This document shows positions 25,247 through 33,628 of a stretch of 64,000 nt of DNA, one piece after another. The DNA comes from Sinorhizobium meliloti 4H41. Its GTDB lineage: Bacteria; Pseudomonadota; Alphaproteobacteria; Rhizobiales; Rhizobiaceae. The stretch covers positions 1 to 64,000 of the forward strand of contig NZ_AQWP01000017.1 of assembly GCF_000375585.1 (NCBI RefSeq), written 5' to 3'. The position numbers and the translations under genes were made by a program. Under the pieces are notes generated by a model that made no database searches, had not been told where the DNA came from, and saw nothing but the letters and a program-made list of their open reading frames with translations. The first letter of the stretch is position 1. The number at the start of each line of letters is the position of its first letter.

Positions 25247-25579
25247 ATGAGCACGAACAAACATGGAGAACCGCGCCCGGGGGCTGATGCGCGCCCGCTC
25301 GACCCACCGAGCGTCGACGAGCCGATCGACGCATGGGGGCGAGATCGGAAGAGCGCGCCGCGGGTCGAGAACCAACTCGACGAACTACGCGAGCGAATCG
25401 CCCGGCTACAAGCCGAAATCGACGCCATCGCAACCGAGACCCACACGGCCGTAGGCACGGTGCCCGGAGGCGACAGGCTCGAAACAGCAAAGGACGTGGT
25501 TGCCGAAAAGCGCGACGAGATCAAGCGACTGACCGCGCGTCTCGAAGAGATCGAGCAGACACTTGGCGGTAACGCCTAG
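25247..25579 (+). CDS. Hypothetical coiled-coil protein
   Basis: 110 aa, not recognised. The first ~40 residues are polar and Pro-rich; residues ~42-106 have a heptad pattern (NQLDELRERIARLQAEIDAIATET ... EKRDEIKRLTARLEEIEQTL), so a helical hairpin or dimer coiled coil is likely. GGAG seven bases before the ATG at 25247 sets the start. Confidence 0.65.
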   Translation: MSTNKHGEPRPGADARPLDPPSVDEPIDAWGRDRKSAPRVENQLDELRERIARLQAEIDAIATETHTAVGTVPGGDRLETAKDVVAEKRDEIKRLTARLEEIEQTLGGNA

Positions 25580-25588
25580 TTGCCGGAC

Positions 25589-25765
25589 CTAAAACACGGT
25601 CATCCATACGCCGCGCCAGAAGAGCGAATCCGGGTCATCAAGGCGCTCGCAATCGTCGGTCGAAGGCTTCCGGATTTTTGCAGGCGCCGGCTCGATGCCG
25701 GTAAAAGGAGGCACAGGGCGCCCTTCGCGTTCCGTCGCGGGTTCCGGTTTTTTGATCGCAAGCAT
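25589..25765 (-). CDS. Very small hypothetical protein
   Basis: 58 aa starting MLAIKKPEPATEREGRP and ending LFWRGVWMTVF. Not recognised. The ATG at 25765 is preceded by AAGGA with fair spacing; an in-frame upstream start at 25804 is less supported. May be co-transcribed with the 89-aa gene 78 bp upstream. Convergent with the coiled-coil gene (9-bp gap). Confidence 0.45.
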   Translation of the reverse strand: MLAIKKPEPATEREGRPVPPFTGIEPAPAKIRKPSTDDCERLDDPDSLFWRGVWMTVF

Positions 25766-25843
25766 CGCGAGATCCTTTCCGCCGTAAAGGCATTCCGGCC
25801 CCAAGTGCTCCTTCCGCTTCCTCCTCCGAGATCCGTCTTCGGG

Positions 25844-26113
25844 TCAGTCCCGGTTAATGAATTTACAGAAGCGGCTGGGTTGCCCGTCGTCAGTCATGTC
25901 CTGATGGAGGAAGGCCAGGTTCTCGTCGTCGAAGATCTTGAAGAATTCGTCCCAGGAAATTTTCTCCAGCGTGTCTTCCGGTTTGCCGAAATCAACGCGA
26001 AGCAGACCACCACCGCCTTCGGTCGCGCCCTTAACGCGCGCCGGCTGCCCCTTGCGGGCTTCTATCCAATTGCGGATCGTGTCGTGGTCGATCGTAGTCA
26101 TCGCAGCGGTCAT
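25844..26113 (-). CDS. Conserved-looking small hypothetical protein
   Basis: 89 aa. Pattern IDHDTIRNWIEARKGQPARVKGATEGGGGLLRVDFGKPEDTLEKISWDEFFKIFDDENLAFLHQD suggests a compact soluble domain; I have the impression that it is common in rhizobia as an unassigned family, but cannot name it. GGAG six bases before 26113 sets the start among several ATGs. Confidence 0.65.
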   Translation of the reverse strand: MTAAMTTIDHDTIRNWIEARKGQPARVKGATEGGGGLLRVDFGKPEDTLEKISWDEFFKIFDDENLAFLHQDMTDDGQPSRFCKFINRD

Positions 26114-26215
26114 CGGAAACTCCATCAACTGGCATGCCGGCGGCGCCTCCGTGTCCGAAGCGCCATCCTCAGCGGCAGCGAAAGCGGTGTGCGCTCAACG
26201 CGCCCCAGCTGTGTA

Positions 26216-26240
26216 AATCGATCGCTGCGCTTATTGTTCC
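26216..26240 (-). promoter_or_regulatory. Candidate EcfG promoter of the 89-aa gene
   Basis: Minus-strand GGAAC (26240-26236), 18 bases, TT (26217-26216). The leader to 26113 would be about 95 bases, longer than for the other sites. Confidence 0.4.
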
Positions 26241-26243
26241 GCC

Positions 26244-27521
26244 TCAGCGCCGTGCGCGGTCGCTTGGCTCCGCGGCGGTTGCCTCGTCGTCGTGCGGTTC
26301 CCAGCCGAATATGCTGCGCCCGCCGAAACGCGCGGAGTCCCTGAATTCGCCCGCGACGATCTCCTTGAGGTCGGGGCCGGTGACGTAGCGCTCCAGCCGG
26401 CGCGATTGCTCGTCGAGCCGCTTCAGAGCCGCAAGCTCTTCTTCGCGCCCGAGGCGGCCCTTGCTGACCGCGGACTTCATGATCCTGATCGTCTCGTCGT
26501 AGACTTTCAACGGCACGGGGAACGGATGGCGGTCCTTGCCGCCATGGGCGAGCGAAAAGCGGGCAGGGTCCGAGAACCTGCAAGGCGTCCCGTGGACCAC
26601 CTCCGCGACCATCGCCAGCGCCTTGACCGTCCGCGCGCCCACGCCCGGCACCAGCAGCAGGTCCTTGAAATCCGCCGGACCACGGTCGGCGGCGGCGGCG
26701 AAGTTGCCGTGAAGGCGCCGGAGATTGACATCGCTTTCGCGTACATCGTGATGGGCAGGCATGAAGAGATGCGGCAGCATCGGCTGTGCCGGCGAGGCCA
26801 CAGGAACCCCCCGAGACTCGATCCGGGCGACCTCGCGCAAGAGCCCGTCGGGCCCGAATGACTGGAGGAGATCGAGCTGCGCAGTCCTCGATGCGGCGGC
26901 GCGGCGGTCGACCAGATTGACGATCTCGCCCTGTTCTCTGCCTTCGATCGCGCTATGCGGCGCGTCGACGAAGCTTGTCAGGCCCTCCGAGAGCCAGTGA
27001 TAGCGCCTCGCCTGCCGGCGGTCGCCGTTCATGCCCTGCTGGACGACCACCCACCTGGCATCGTCCGTGACGACGAAACCGTGCAGGTAGAGATCGAAGC
27101 CGTCCTGAACGGCCGCACTGTCGACCTTGGCGACGAGGCGGCTCGCTTCTGCCAATGCGCCGCCATCGAAACCGACACGATCGCCGATCGATATGAGTTC
27201 GCCCGGCGTCTTGCGGGAGTGCTGGCCGCGGCCGCCGCAGACATGGATGCCCAACTCGCCGGCAAGCGGGGTAAGACCGCGTTTCAACGCACCGATGACG
27301 CTCGTGGTGATACCAGAGGAATGCCAGTCCATGCCCATGACGGCACCGAAGGACTGGAACCAGAACGGATGCGCAAGCCGCCTTAGAAACTCGTCGCGTC
27401 CATAGTGATGAACCACCGCTTCGGTGACCAGCGCGCCGAGGCGCGTCATACGGTCGCCGAGCCATCGCGGCACGCGGCCGCCATGCAGCGGGAGATCCGC
27501 ATTGCCTGCTCTTTGAGCCAT
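26244..27521 (-). CDS. DUF763 domain protein with helix-hairpin-helix motif
   Basis: 425 aa. N-terminal GNADLPLHGGRVPRWLGDRMTRLG and GMDWHSSGITTSVIGALKRGL are hallmarks of DUF763. The segment FKDLLLVPGVGARTVKALAMVAEVVHG (residues ~283-309) reads as a helix-hairpin-helix DNA-binding motif, so a nucleic-acid role is likely, though the activity is unknown. The N-terminal GITTSVIG and CGGRG segments look like an active site. Located with a topoisomerase and a uracil-DNA glycosylase homologue in one stress-type block, but no EcfG-like site was seen before it. Confidence 0.85.
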   Translation of the reverse strand: MAQRAGNADLPLHGGRVPRWLGDRMTRLGALVTEAVVHHYGRDEFLRRLAHPFWFQSFGAVMGMDWHSSGITTSVIGALKRGLTPLAGELGIHVCGGRGQHSRKTPGELISIGDRVGFDGGALAEASRLVAKVDSAAVQDGFDLYLHGFVVTDDARWVVVQQGMNGDRRQARRYHWLSEGLTSFVDAPHSAIEGREQGEIVNLVDRRAAASRTAQLDLLQSFGPDGLLREVARIESRGVPVASPAQPMLPHLFMPAHHDVRESDVNLRRLHGNFAAAADRGPADFKDLLLVPGVGARTVKALAMVAEVVHGTPCRFSDPARFSLAHGGKDRHPFPVPLKVYDETIRIMKSAVSKGRLGREEELAALKRLDEQSRRLERYVTGPDLKEIVAGEFRDSARFGGRSIFGWEPHDDEATAAEPSDRARR

Positions 27522-27827
27522 AGTGTTTCCGTTCTACGTCCCGACCGACAGGGCGCGTCGCCATCAGGCGCCGCGCCGACCCACTTAACATAGTGGAAAT
27601 TGGAGCACGAAGCGAAAAACGCAGGCACGAGGACGCGCCGCGCACGAAGACAACCTTGAGAACGAGTGCGAACCCAAGCCCTCGGAGGACGACGCCGCGG
27701 ATCGAAGGCAATCCGCCAGCCGGAGGCGATGGGAGCACCGCAGTGCGAGCGGTTAAGCCTTCGCACTGCGGCCCGCCTCCTCCGGCGGCCGCCTTCGATC
27801 ACGACCCTCGATATGCCGTCGCCTGCC
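27522..27827. other. Intergenic stretch with one strong hairpin
   Basis: About 306 bp between two minus-strand genes. The only clear structure is the inverted repeat at 27738-27771. No promoter of the EcfG type or convincing coding frame was found. Confidence 0.5.
27738..27771 (-). terminator. 11-bp perfect hairpin after the 145-aa gene
   Basis: CCGCAGTGCGA (27738-27748), a 12-base loop, TCGCACTGCGG (27761-27771). It lies 57 bp beyond the stop of the minus-strand gene at 27828. No T-run, so a factor-independent terminator is only possible. Confidence 0.4.
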
Positions 27828-28265
27828 CTAGCCGACAAACATCTGGCGCAACCGAGCAAACAGGCCTGGCTGTTTCTCGACAAGCATTGCGCGGATGTGG
27901 CGGGCGGCCGTCGATGCGCTGACCGTCGCGCCGAAATGGCAATAGCAGATGACCTTATGTAATTGCTCGTCGCTCAGCTCGAAAAACCGCCTCGCTTCGC
28001 CGTAGCTGTCGTTCTCCATCCCGGCGGTCCGGAAGACCGGATCCTCGAAGGCGACGGAGATCGGCGAACCGTCGCCGCGCATGGCCGCGCGGACTCTCGC
28101 CGGCTGATACTCTGTTTCGTGCAGCGTCGAAAGGCGTCTGTGAGGATCACGTTCCAGGAGTTCCGCCCAACGCTCAAGGCGCTCCTTGCGCGATAACGTC
28201 CGTCGCGGCAGGTCCTGCTTGACCTCGGCGACGCCCTGTAACTGCTCGATTGCTTGGTGCTTCAT
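27828..28265 (-). CDS. Hypothetical protein
   Basis: 145 aa, not recognised. Charged N-terminal half (LSRKERLERWAELLERDPHRRLSTLHETEYQPARVRAAM) and a C-terminal half with FFELSDEQLHKVICYCHFGATVSASTAARHIRAMLV. No membrane segment. The excellent GGAGG before the ATG at 28265 supports the start. Function unknown. Confidence 0.7.
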   Translation of the reverse strand: MKHQAIEQLQGVAEVKQDLPRRTLSRKERLERWAELLERDPHRRLSTLHETEYQPARVRAAMRGDGSPISVAFEDPVFRTAGMENDSYGEARRFFELSDEQLHKVICYCHFGATVSASTAARHIRAMLVEKQPGLFARLRQMFVG

Positions 28266-28409
28266 TGCGACCTCCTACTCTTACGATAGTTGGTCCCCCA
28301 ATTTCCACCTCGTAGGCCTTATCAGCGTGACTCCAACCGGTCGGGAAGTCCAATCACGAAAATAGATCATGCCAAATTTGGCGCATGGCGCCGCACGCGG
28401 CGGCGCTCG

Positions 28410-29285
28410 TCACCCCTTGACGGCGCCGGACGTCAGCCCCGCCACGATCTTGCGCTGGAAGATCAGGACGAGAACGAGCAGCGGCAGCGTCACCGTGACG
28501 GACGCGGCCATGATCTGGCCGAACGGATATTCATAGCGGCTGCTGCCCGTCAGAAGGCCGATCGCGACCGGAACCGTCCGGTTCTCGTCGGTCAGAATGA
28601 AGGTGAGCGCGAAAAGGAATTCGTTCCATGCGAGGATGAACGAAAGCAGACCGGTGCTGGCAATCGCAGGCCCCATCAGAGGCAGCAGCACATGGGTGAG
28701 GATGCGCAGGCGCGAACAGCCGTCGATGAGCGCCGCCTCCTCCAATTCGTTCGGCAGGTCCCGAATGAAGCTCGTCAGGATCCATGTCGTAAAGGGCAAG
28801 GTGAGAATGAGATAGGAAACGATCAGGGCCGACGGCCGGTTGTAGAGCCCGAGCCATCCGATCACCTCGAACATTCCCGAAAGCACCACCACTTGCGGGA
28901 AGACCGAGATCATGAGAACGGCGATCAGAACGATGCGGCCCGGAGGAAAATGCAGGCGGCCGAGCGCGTAAGCTGCAAGAATGCCGATGACGAGGGAGAT
29001 CGCCGTGCTGACAAGCGCGACCACGCCGGAATTGACGAGCGCGCCCATGAATACCGGATTGTCGAACAATTGCCTGTAGTTGCTGAAATCGAGCGCCGGC
29101 AGCAGAGTGAACTGGTAAAGCGCCTGCCCCGTCTTGGTCGAGGAGACGATCGCCCAGTAATAGGGAAACAGCATGTAGACGAGGACGGCCGCCACGCCGG
29201 CATAGAGTCCGGCCGTCTTGATGCGGCGCAAGGTCCGGTAAGTCGCGTTCGAATAGCGTCTCGTCGTGGCTGTGCTCACCGTCAT
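28410..29285 (-). CDS. ABC sugar transporter permease (MalG type)
   Basis: 291 aa with six membrane spans. The EAA loop EEAALIDGCSRLRILTHVLLPLMGPAI (residues ~181-207) that docks on the ATPase is clear; the C terminus AGLTSGAVKG is typical of MalG-like permeases. Last gene of the six-gene minus-strand glycoside operon. GAGGGGG five bases before the ATG. Confidence 0.92.
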   Translation of the reverse strand: MTVSTATTRRYSNATYRTLRRIKTAGLYAGVAAVLVYMLFPYYWAIVSSTKTGQALYQFTLLPALDFSNYRQLFDNPVFMGALVNSGVVALVSTAISLVIGILAAYALGRLHFPPGRIVLIAVLMISVFPQVVVLSGMFEVIGWLGLYNRPSALIVSYLILTLPFTTWILTSFIRDLPNELEEAALIDGCSRLRILTHVLLPLMGPAIASTGLLSFILAWNEFLFALTFILTDENRTVPVAIGLLTGSSRYEYPFGQIMAASVTVTLPLLVLVLIFQRKIVAGLTSGAVKG

Positions 29286-29295
29286 CGATACCCCC

Positions 29296-30189
29296 TCAGC
29301 CCGTCGCCCGATCGAGGCGCAAAAGCCCGACGATGACGATGGCGATCAGCCCGATGATCATGAACACCCAGGTGGAAGCAGCGGCTCCAAGGCCGAGGTC
29401 CTGAAAGCTGATGAGCTGGTCGCGCGCATAGATCGACATCGTCATCGTGTTTTCGTTGTTGGCCGCAAGCACGTAGCTCAGATCGAACATGCGGAGCGCG
29501 TCGAGCGCGCGGAAGAGTATCGCGACACCGATCGCCGGGGTCGCGAGCGGCAAGGTTATGGACCAGAAGCGTTTCCAGTGCGGCACGCCGGAAACGTCCG
29601 CTGCCTCGTAGATTTCCTCGGGGATCAGTTGCAGGCCGGCAAGAATGAGGAGCACCATGAAGGGCGTCGTCACCCAGACGTCGATGAAGATCACCGTCCC
29701 GAGGATCAGCGAAGGATCGGCTGTCCAGGCGACGCCCTTTTCGACGAGTCCCAACGCGACCAGGAGCTTGTTGATGAGGCCGAACTGATCGTTGAGCATC
29801 CATTCCCAGATCCGGGCCGAGACGACCATCGGCATCGCCCAGGGAATGAGGATCGCCGCCCGCACGATGCCGCGGCCGGGAAAAGCGCGGTGAAGGAGCA
29901 AGGCGATCGCAAGTCCGAGAAGCGTCTCCAACCCGACGGATACGAGCGTGAAGACGAGCGTGTTCCTGACTGCGCCCCAGAACACCGGGTCTTCGGCGAC
30001 TTCCACGAAATTCTCGAAACCCACGAATCCGTAATCCGAAGGGGCATCGAGATAAGCGTCGGTGAAGGAGAAGAAAATGCTGCGGGCGAGCGGCCATATC
30101 GCCACGGCCGCCAGCGTCAGCAGCAACGGGAGCAGGAATATCCATGCGGTGCGGCGTTGCTGCCGCTCCATCCGGCGGGCAGCGTTCAC
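29296..30189 (-). CDS. ABC sugar transporter permease (MalF type)
   Basis: 297 aa, six spans, EAA loop YEAADVSGVPHWKRFWSITLPLATPAI (residues ~197-223). Pairs with the MalG-type permease encoded 10 bp downstream. The start is a GTG at 30189 that overlaps the ATPase stop (GTGA), indicating translational coupling. Confidence 0.92.
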   Translation of the reverse strand: MNAARRMERQQRRTAWIFLLPLLLTLAAVAIWPLARSIFFSFTDAYLDAPSDYGFVGFENFVEVAEDPVFWGAVRNTLVFTLVSVGLETLLGLAIALLLHRAFPGRGIVRAAILIPWAMPMVVSARIWEWMLNDQFGLINKLLVALGLVEKGVAWTADPSLILGTVIFIDVWVTTPFMVLLILAGLQLIPEEIYEAADVSGVPHWKRFWSITLPLATPAIGVAILFRALDALRMFDLSYVLAANNENTMTMSIYARDQLISFQDLGLGAAASTWVFMIIGLIAIVIVGLLRLDRATG

Positions 30190-31298
30190 GACGAGGCTCC
30201 AAGGGCCAATGGAACGCTCGCGCGGTGATCGATGCGCCGGCCATCCTCTCCGAAGAGGTAGAGACTTTCCGGTTGCCAGCTCAGGCCGACGGGGTCGCCG
30301 GGGGCGACTTGCGGTGGACTTCCCGTCGAACGGACCGTCCAGACCAGCGTCTCGGTGAGCCGCACATAGCAGACATATTCATAGCCGAGGTCCTCGATCC
30401 GCTCGAAGGTTCCGCGGATCGCGCCTTTCGTGTCGGCACCGACAAGCTTCAAAGCCTCCGGCCGCAAGCCGATTTCCGCAGGCCGTCCTTCAGCCGCGGC
30501 ATATTCTACGGCGTAGGCGAAGCCGCCAGCCCCCCTCAGAACCGTAGCGGCGGGGCCGGCCGCTTCGAGCGGGGCGAAATTCATTCTCGGGCTGCCGAGG
30601 AAGCCGGCAACGAAGCGATTTTCCGGCCGGTCGTAAAGCTCGCGCGGCCGCCCCACCTGCTCGATCTGCCCGTGGTTGAGAATGACGATCCGGTCGGCGA
30701 GCGTCATCGCTTCCGTCTGGTCGTGGGTGACATAGATCATCGTCGTCTTGACGTCGGCGTGCAGCTTGGCGATCTCGAAGCGCATTTCCATGCGCAGGTC
30801 CGCGTCGAGATTGGAAAGCGGCTCGTCGAAGAGGAAGACTTCCGGTTGGCCGACCAGCGCCCGGCCGATCGCCACGCGTTGCCGCTGACCGCCGGAAAGC
30901 TGGCGCGGCCGACGCTCGAGCAGGTGACCGATCTTCAGCATGTCCGCGACCCTGGCGACACGGCGACGGATTTCATCCTTGCCGAGCCGCGCCGTTTCCA
31001 ACGCAAAGCCGATGTTTCGCGCCACATTCATATGCGGGTAGAGCGCGTATGATTGGAAGACGAAGGCCAGTCCACGTTTGGACGCCGGCACGTCCGTCAC
31101 TTGGTCGCCGCCGATAAACACGTCGCCGCCGGAAACCGGCACGAGGCCGGCGATCAGTCGCAGAAGCGTCGACTTCCCGCAACCGGATGGGCCGACGAAG
31201 ACGACGAACTCCCCGTCCTCGATCTCGAGATCGATGGAGCGGATCACGTCATAGGTGCCGAAGGTCTTGCTGACGTTCTTCAGGGAGACCGAAGCCAT
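30186..31298 (-). CDS. ABC sugar transporter ATP-binding protein (UgpC/MalK type)
   Basis: 370 aa. Walker A GPSGCGKST (residues 36-44), Q-loop VFQSYALYPHM, signature LSGGQRQRVAIGRAL, Walker B VFLFDEPLSNLD and H-loop YVTHDQTEAM. The C-terminal ~130 residues form the MalK-like TOBE regulatory domain. Energises import of the glycoside bound by the upstream-encoded periplasmic protein. Confidence 0.93.
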   Translation of the reverse strand: MASVSLKNVSKTFGTYDVIRSIDLEIEDGEFVVFVGPSGCGKSTLLRLIAGLVPVSGGDVFIGGDQVTDVPASKRGLAFVFQSYALYPHMNVARNIGFALETARLGKDEIRRRVARVADMLKIGHLLERRPRQLSGGQRQRVAIGRALVGQPEVFLFDEPLSNLDADLRMEMRFEIAKLHADVKTTMIYVTHDQTEAMTLADRIVILNHGQIEQVGRPRELYDRPENRFVAGFLGSPRMNFAPLEAAGPAATVLRGAGGFAYAVEYAAAEGRPAEIGLRPEALKLVGADTKGAIRGTFERIEDLGYEYVCYVRLTETLVWTVRSTGSPPQVAPGDPVGLSWQPESLYLFGEDGRRIDHRASVPLALGASS

Positions 31299-31388
31299 TC
31301 CATTTCCCTTCCAGGCCTTTCGCGGCAGCGCGTGGAACGCAGCCGGTTTCGATGAGGCGCCCCCGGCCGGGCCGAGGGCGAGCTCTCG

Positions 31389-32651
31389 TCATTTCGCCCT
31401 CACGTCGCGCTCGAGGCGGCGCTCGAGGTCGGCGAGTTCCTTGGCGACATCGTCCTTGCCGGAGATGATGTCGTGTACGGCCCGGTAGAAGGTGCGGGAA
31501 ACGCGGTTATAGTTCTTGCCTGTCGCAGCCGACGGACGTGCGACCGATTCCTCGAAGGCAGTCTTCGCCATGCCCAGGAAGGGGATCTTAGCCAGCACAT
31601 CGGCGTCCTCGTAGAGCGCCTCGACGGTCGGATTGTAGCCGCCTTCGATCGCACGCATCTTCTGGTCTTCCGCGCCGACCATATAGCGCAGCAGCTCCGC
31701 GGCAAGCTCCGGCTTCTTGGAATATTTGGAGACGCCGAGATAGGCCGTGCCGAGCGCGCCGCTCGACTTCTGCCCTTCCGCACCGACGGGAAGCGCGCTC
31801 ACTCCGACCTTGCCGACGAGCTTGCCACCCTCGGCCTGCGACGTTCCCCAAACATAGGGCCAGTTGCGGTGGAAGACGGCATTGCCGCTCTCGAAGAGGG
31901 CACGTGAGTTTTCCTCGTCATAGTTCAAGACCCCCTCGGGCGAGATCGTACCGATCCAGCCTCGGGCACGGGTGAGCGCCGCCTCCGTCTGCGGATTGTT
32001 GATCGTCACCTCGCCGTCGTCGGAAAGAATGGTGCCGCCGCCGGCGGAAGCGATCCACTCCAGAGCATCGCATGTCAGGCCCTCATAGCTCCTGCCCTGC
32101 CAGGAATAGCCCCAGATGTCCGGGCTGCCGGCCTTGCGCTCCGCGTCCTGGATCTCCTTGGCTGTCGCCGTCAGCTCATCCCAGGTCTTCGGGGGCTGCT
32201 TGCCGTATTTCTCCAGAAGGTCCTTGCGGTAGAACATGAGGCCCGTATCGATATAGAAGGGCATCGACAGGAGCTTGCCGTCGAGGCGCGCCGCATCCGC
32301 GGCAGGGGCGAAATGCGCCGTCACCTCGTTCTCGGGTACGAGAGAGGTCAGATCGAGGAGATGATCCTTGAACATGCCGAGCCAGATGACGTCGATATAG
32401 AGGACGTCCATGTCGGACGACTGGGCCGCAAACAATTGCTGATAGATCGGAATGGCGTCGTCGAGGTTCTGCGGCATCCGGTTGAGCTTCACCTCGTGCC
32501 CGGTGTCTTTCGTCCATTTCTGGACGGCCTTCTCGCAAAGTTCGTAATCGGTCGCCGAACAGAACATCGACACGGTGTCCGCCTTTGCCGGAAAGGCCGA
32601 TGCGACGGCAAAAACGGTCATGCCTGCGAGTGTTTTCAACATATGCTTCAT
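31389..32651 (-). CDS. ABC transporter extracellular sugar-binding protein, family 1
   Basis: 420 aa with a signal peptide ending near FPAKA (residue 24). MFCSATDYELCEKAVQKWTKDTGHEVKLNRMP is typical of family 1 solute-binding proteins for maltose, trehalose or related oligosaccharides, as are MDVLYIDVIWLGMFKDHLLDLT, PFYIDTGLMFYRKDLLEKYG and FHRNWPYVWG. GAGGGAAC eight bases before the ATG. The GH4 enzyme in the same operon suggests a disaccharide or glycoside ligand. Confidence 0.9.
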   Translation of the reverse strand: MKHMLKTLAGMTVFAVASAFPAKADTVSMFCSATDYELCEKAVQKWTKDTGHEVKLNRMPQNLDDAIPIYQQLFAAQSSDMDVLYIDVIWLGMFKDHLLDLTSLVPENEVTAHFAPAADAARLDGKLLSMPFYIDTGLMFYRKDLLEKYGKQPPKTWDELTATAKEIQDAERKAGSPDIWGYSWQGRSYEGLTCDALEWIASAGGGTILSDDGEVTINNPQTEAALTRARGWIGTISPEGVLNYDEENSRALFESGNAVFHRNWPYVWGTSQAEGGKLVGKVGVSALPVGAEGQKSSGALGTAYLGVSKYSKKPELAAELLRYMVGAEDQKMRAIEGGYNPTVEALYEDADVLAKIPFLGMAKTAFEESVARPSAATGKNYNRVSRTFYRAVHDIISGKDDVAKELADLERRLERDVRAK

Positions 32652-32686
32652 GTTCGTTCCCTCGTTTGTTCGCTTGTGAATGCAAG

Positions 32687-33628
32687 CTATATCGCGGCCT
32701 CCCGCCGCCGATATTTCATCAGATCCTCTTTGAAAGGCAGGTTGCGGCCGCCATATCCCGTCACGGCCAGCGAGCCGCAGATCACGCCGAGCTCGATCGC
32801 GCCGCCGATGTCAGGCTCGGTAAGGAGCCCGTGAACGAAGCCGGCGTTGAAACTGTCGCCTGCGCCCGTCGTATCGAAGACCTCGACGGCAAGCGCCGGC
32901 ACGCGGGTCGTCCGGCCCTTGGAGGAAGCGATCGCTCCGTCCGCTCCGCACTTGATCACGACGGTCGGGCAGAAGCGGGCGATCGACGACAGCGCATGCT
33001 CCACGTCCTCCTCGCCCGTCAGCGCCTTCGCTTCCGATGCGTTCGGCAGAAAGACGTCGATCAGTCCCAGCATGTCCTCCATTCCGGGCGTCGAGAGCCG
33101 GTAGTCGACATGCTGGCAGTCCGAACAGACGGTGATCCCGAGTTCGCGCGCGGCCTCGATCAGGCGCCGTCTTTCATTGTCGAGCGAAAACCCCTGCAGA
33201 AGCAGTATGCGCGGCCTGATCCGCGCCAGATCCTCCGGCGTCGGCAAGGGGTCCGGCTCTTCGGCATAGCTGATGAAGCCGCGGTCATGCGCGAAAGAAA
33301 AGGCTGCACTCACGCGGCGCAGCGGCCTGTCGATATGGATGAAGAGGCGATCGTCGATATTCTCGCGGCGCGCTTCCTCGAGGATCATGCGGCTGAAGAT
33401 ATCGTTGCCGAACTGGCACCACCAACCGGCACTCGTTCCGAGCCGCGCGAATGCCAGCGCCGTCGAATAGGCGGCACCCGGCACCCACTCGAATTCCTCC
33501 GCCCAGAGATCGGCGCTGATCTTCGGCACCTCCGGGAGGCCACGGAAGATCAGGTCGAAGTAGTATTCTCCGACCACCATCACGTCATTGCGTGAACCGG
33601 GGCCGGGGCCGGCGCCGATCACGACCAT
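32687..33628 (-). CDS. PfkB family carbohydrate kinase
   Basis: 313 aa ribokinase-fold kinase. The N-terminal VMVVGEYYFDLIF and VPGAAYSTALAFARLG parts correspond to the first PfkB signature region, and VFDTTGAGDSFNAGFVHGLL (residues ~252-271) is the second with catalytic Asp in GAGD. Likely phosphorylates the monosaccharide set free by the GH4 enzyme, whose gene end overlaps it by ten bases. The first ~13 residues are Gly/Pro-rich; a later internal start near VMVVGEYY is also possible. Confidence 0.85.
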   Translation of the reverse strand: MVVIGAGPGPGSRNDVMVVGEYYFDLIFRGLPEVPKISADLWAEEFEWVPGAAYSTALAFARLGTSAGWWCQFGNDIFSRMILEEARRENIDDRLFIHIDRPLRRVSAAFSFAHDRGFISYAEEPDPLPTPEDLARIRPRILLLQGFSLDNERRRLIEAARELGITVCSDCQHVDYRLSTPGMEDMLGLIDVFLPNASEAKALTGEEDVEHALSSIARFCPTVVIKCGADGAIASSKGRTTRVPALAVEVFDTTGAGDSFNAGFVHGLLTEPDIGGAIELGVICGSLAVTGYGGRNLPFKEDLMKYRRREAAI

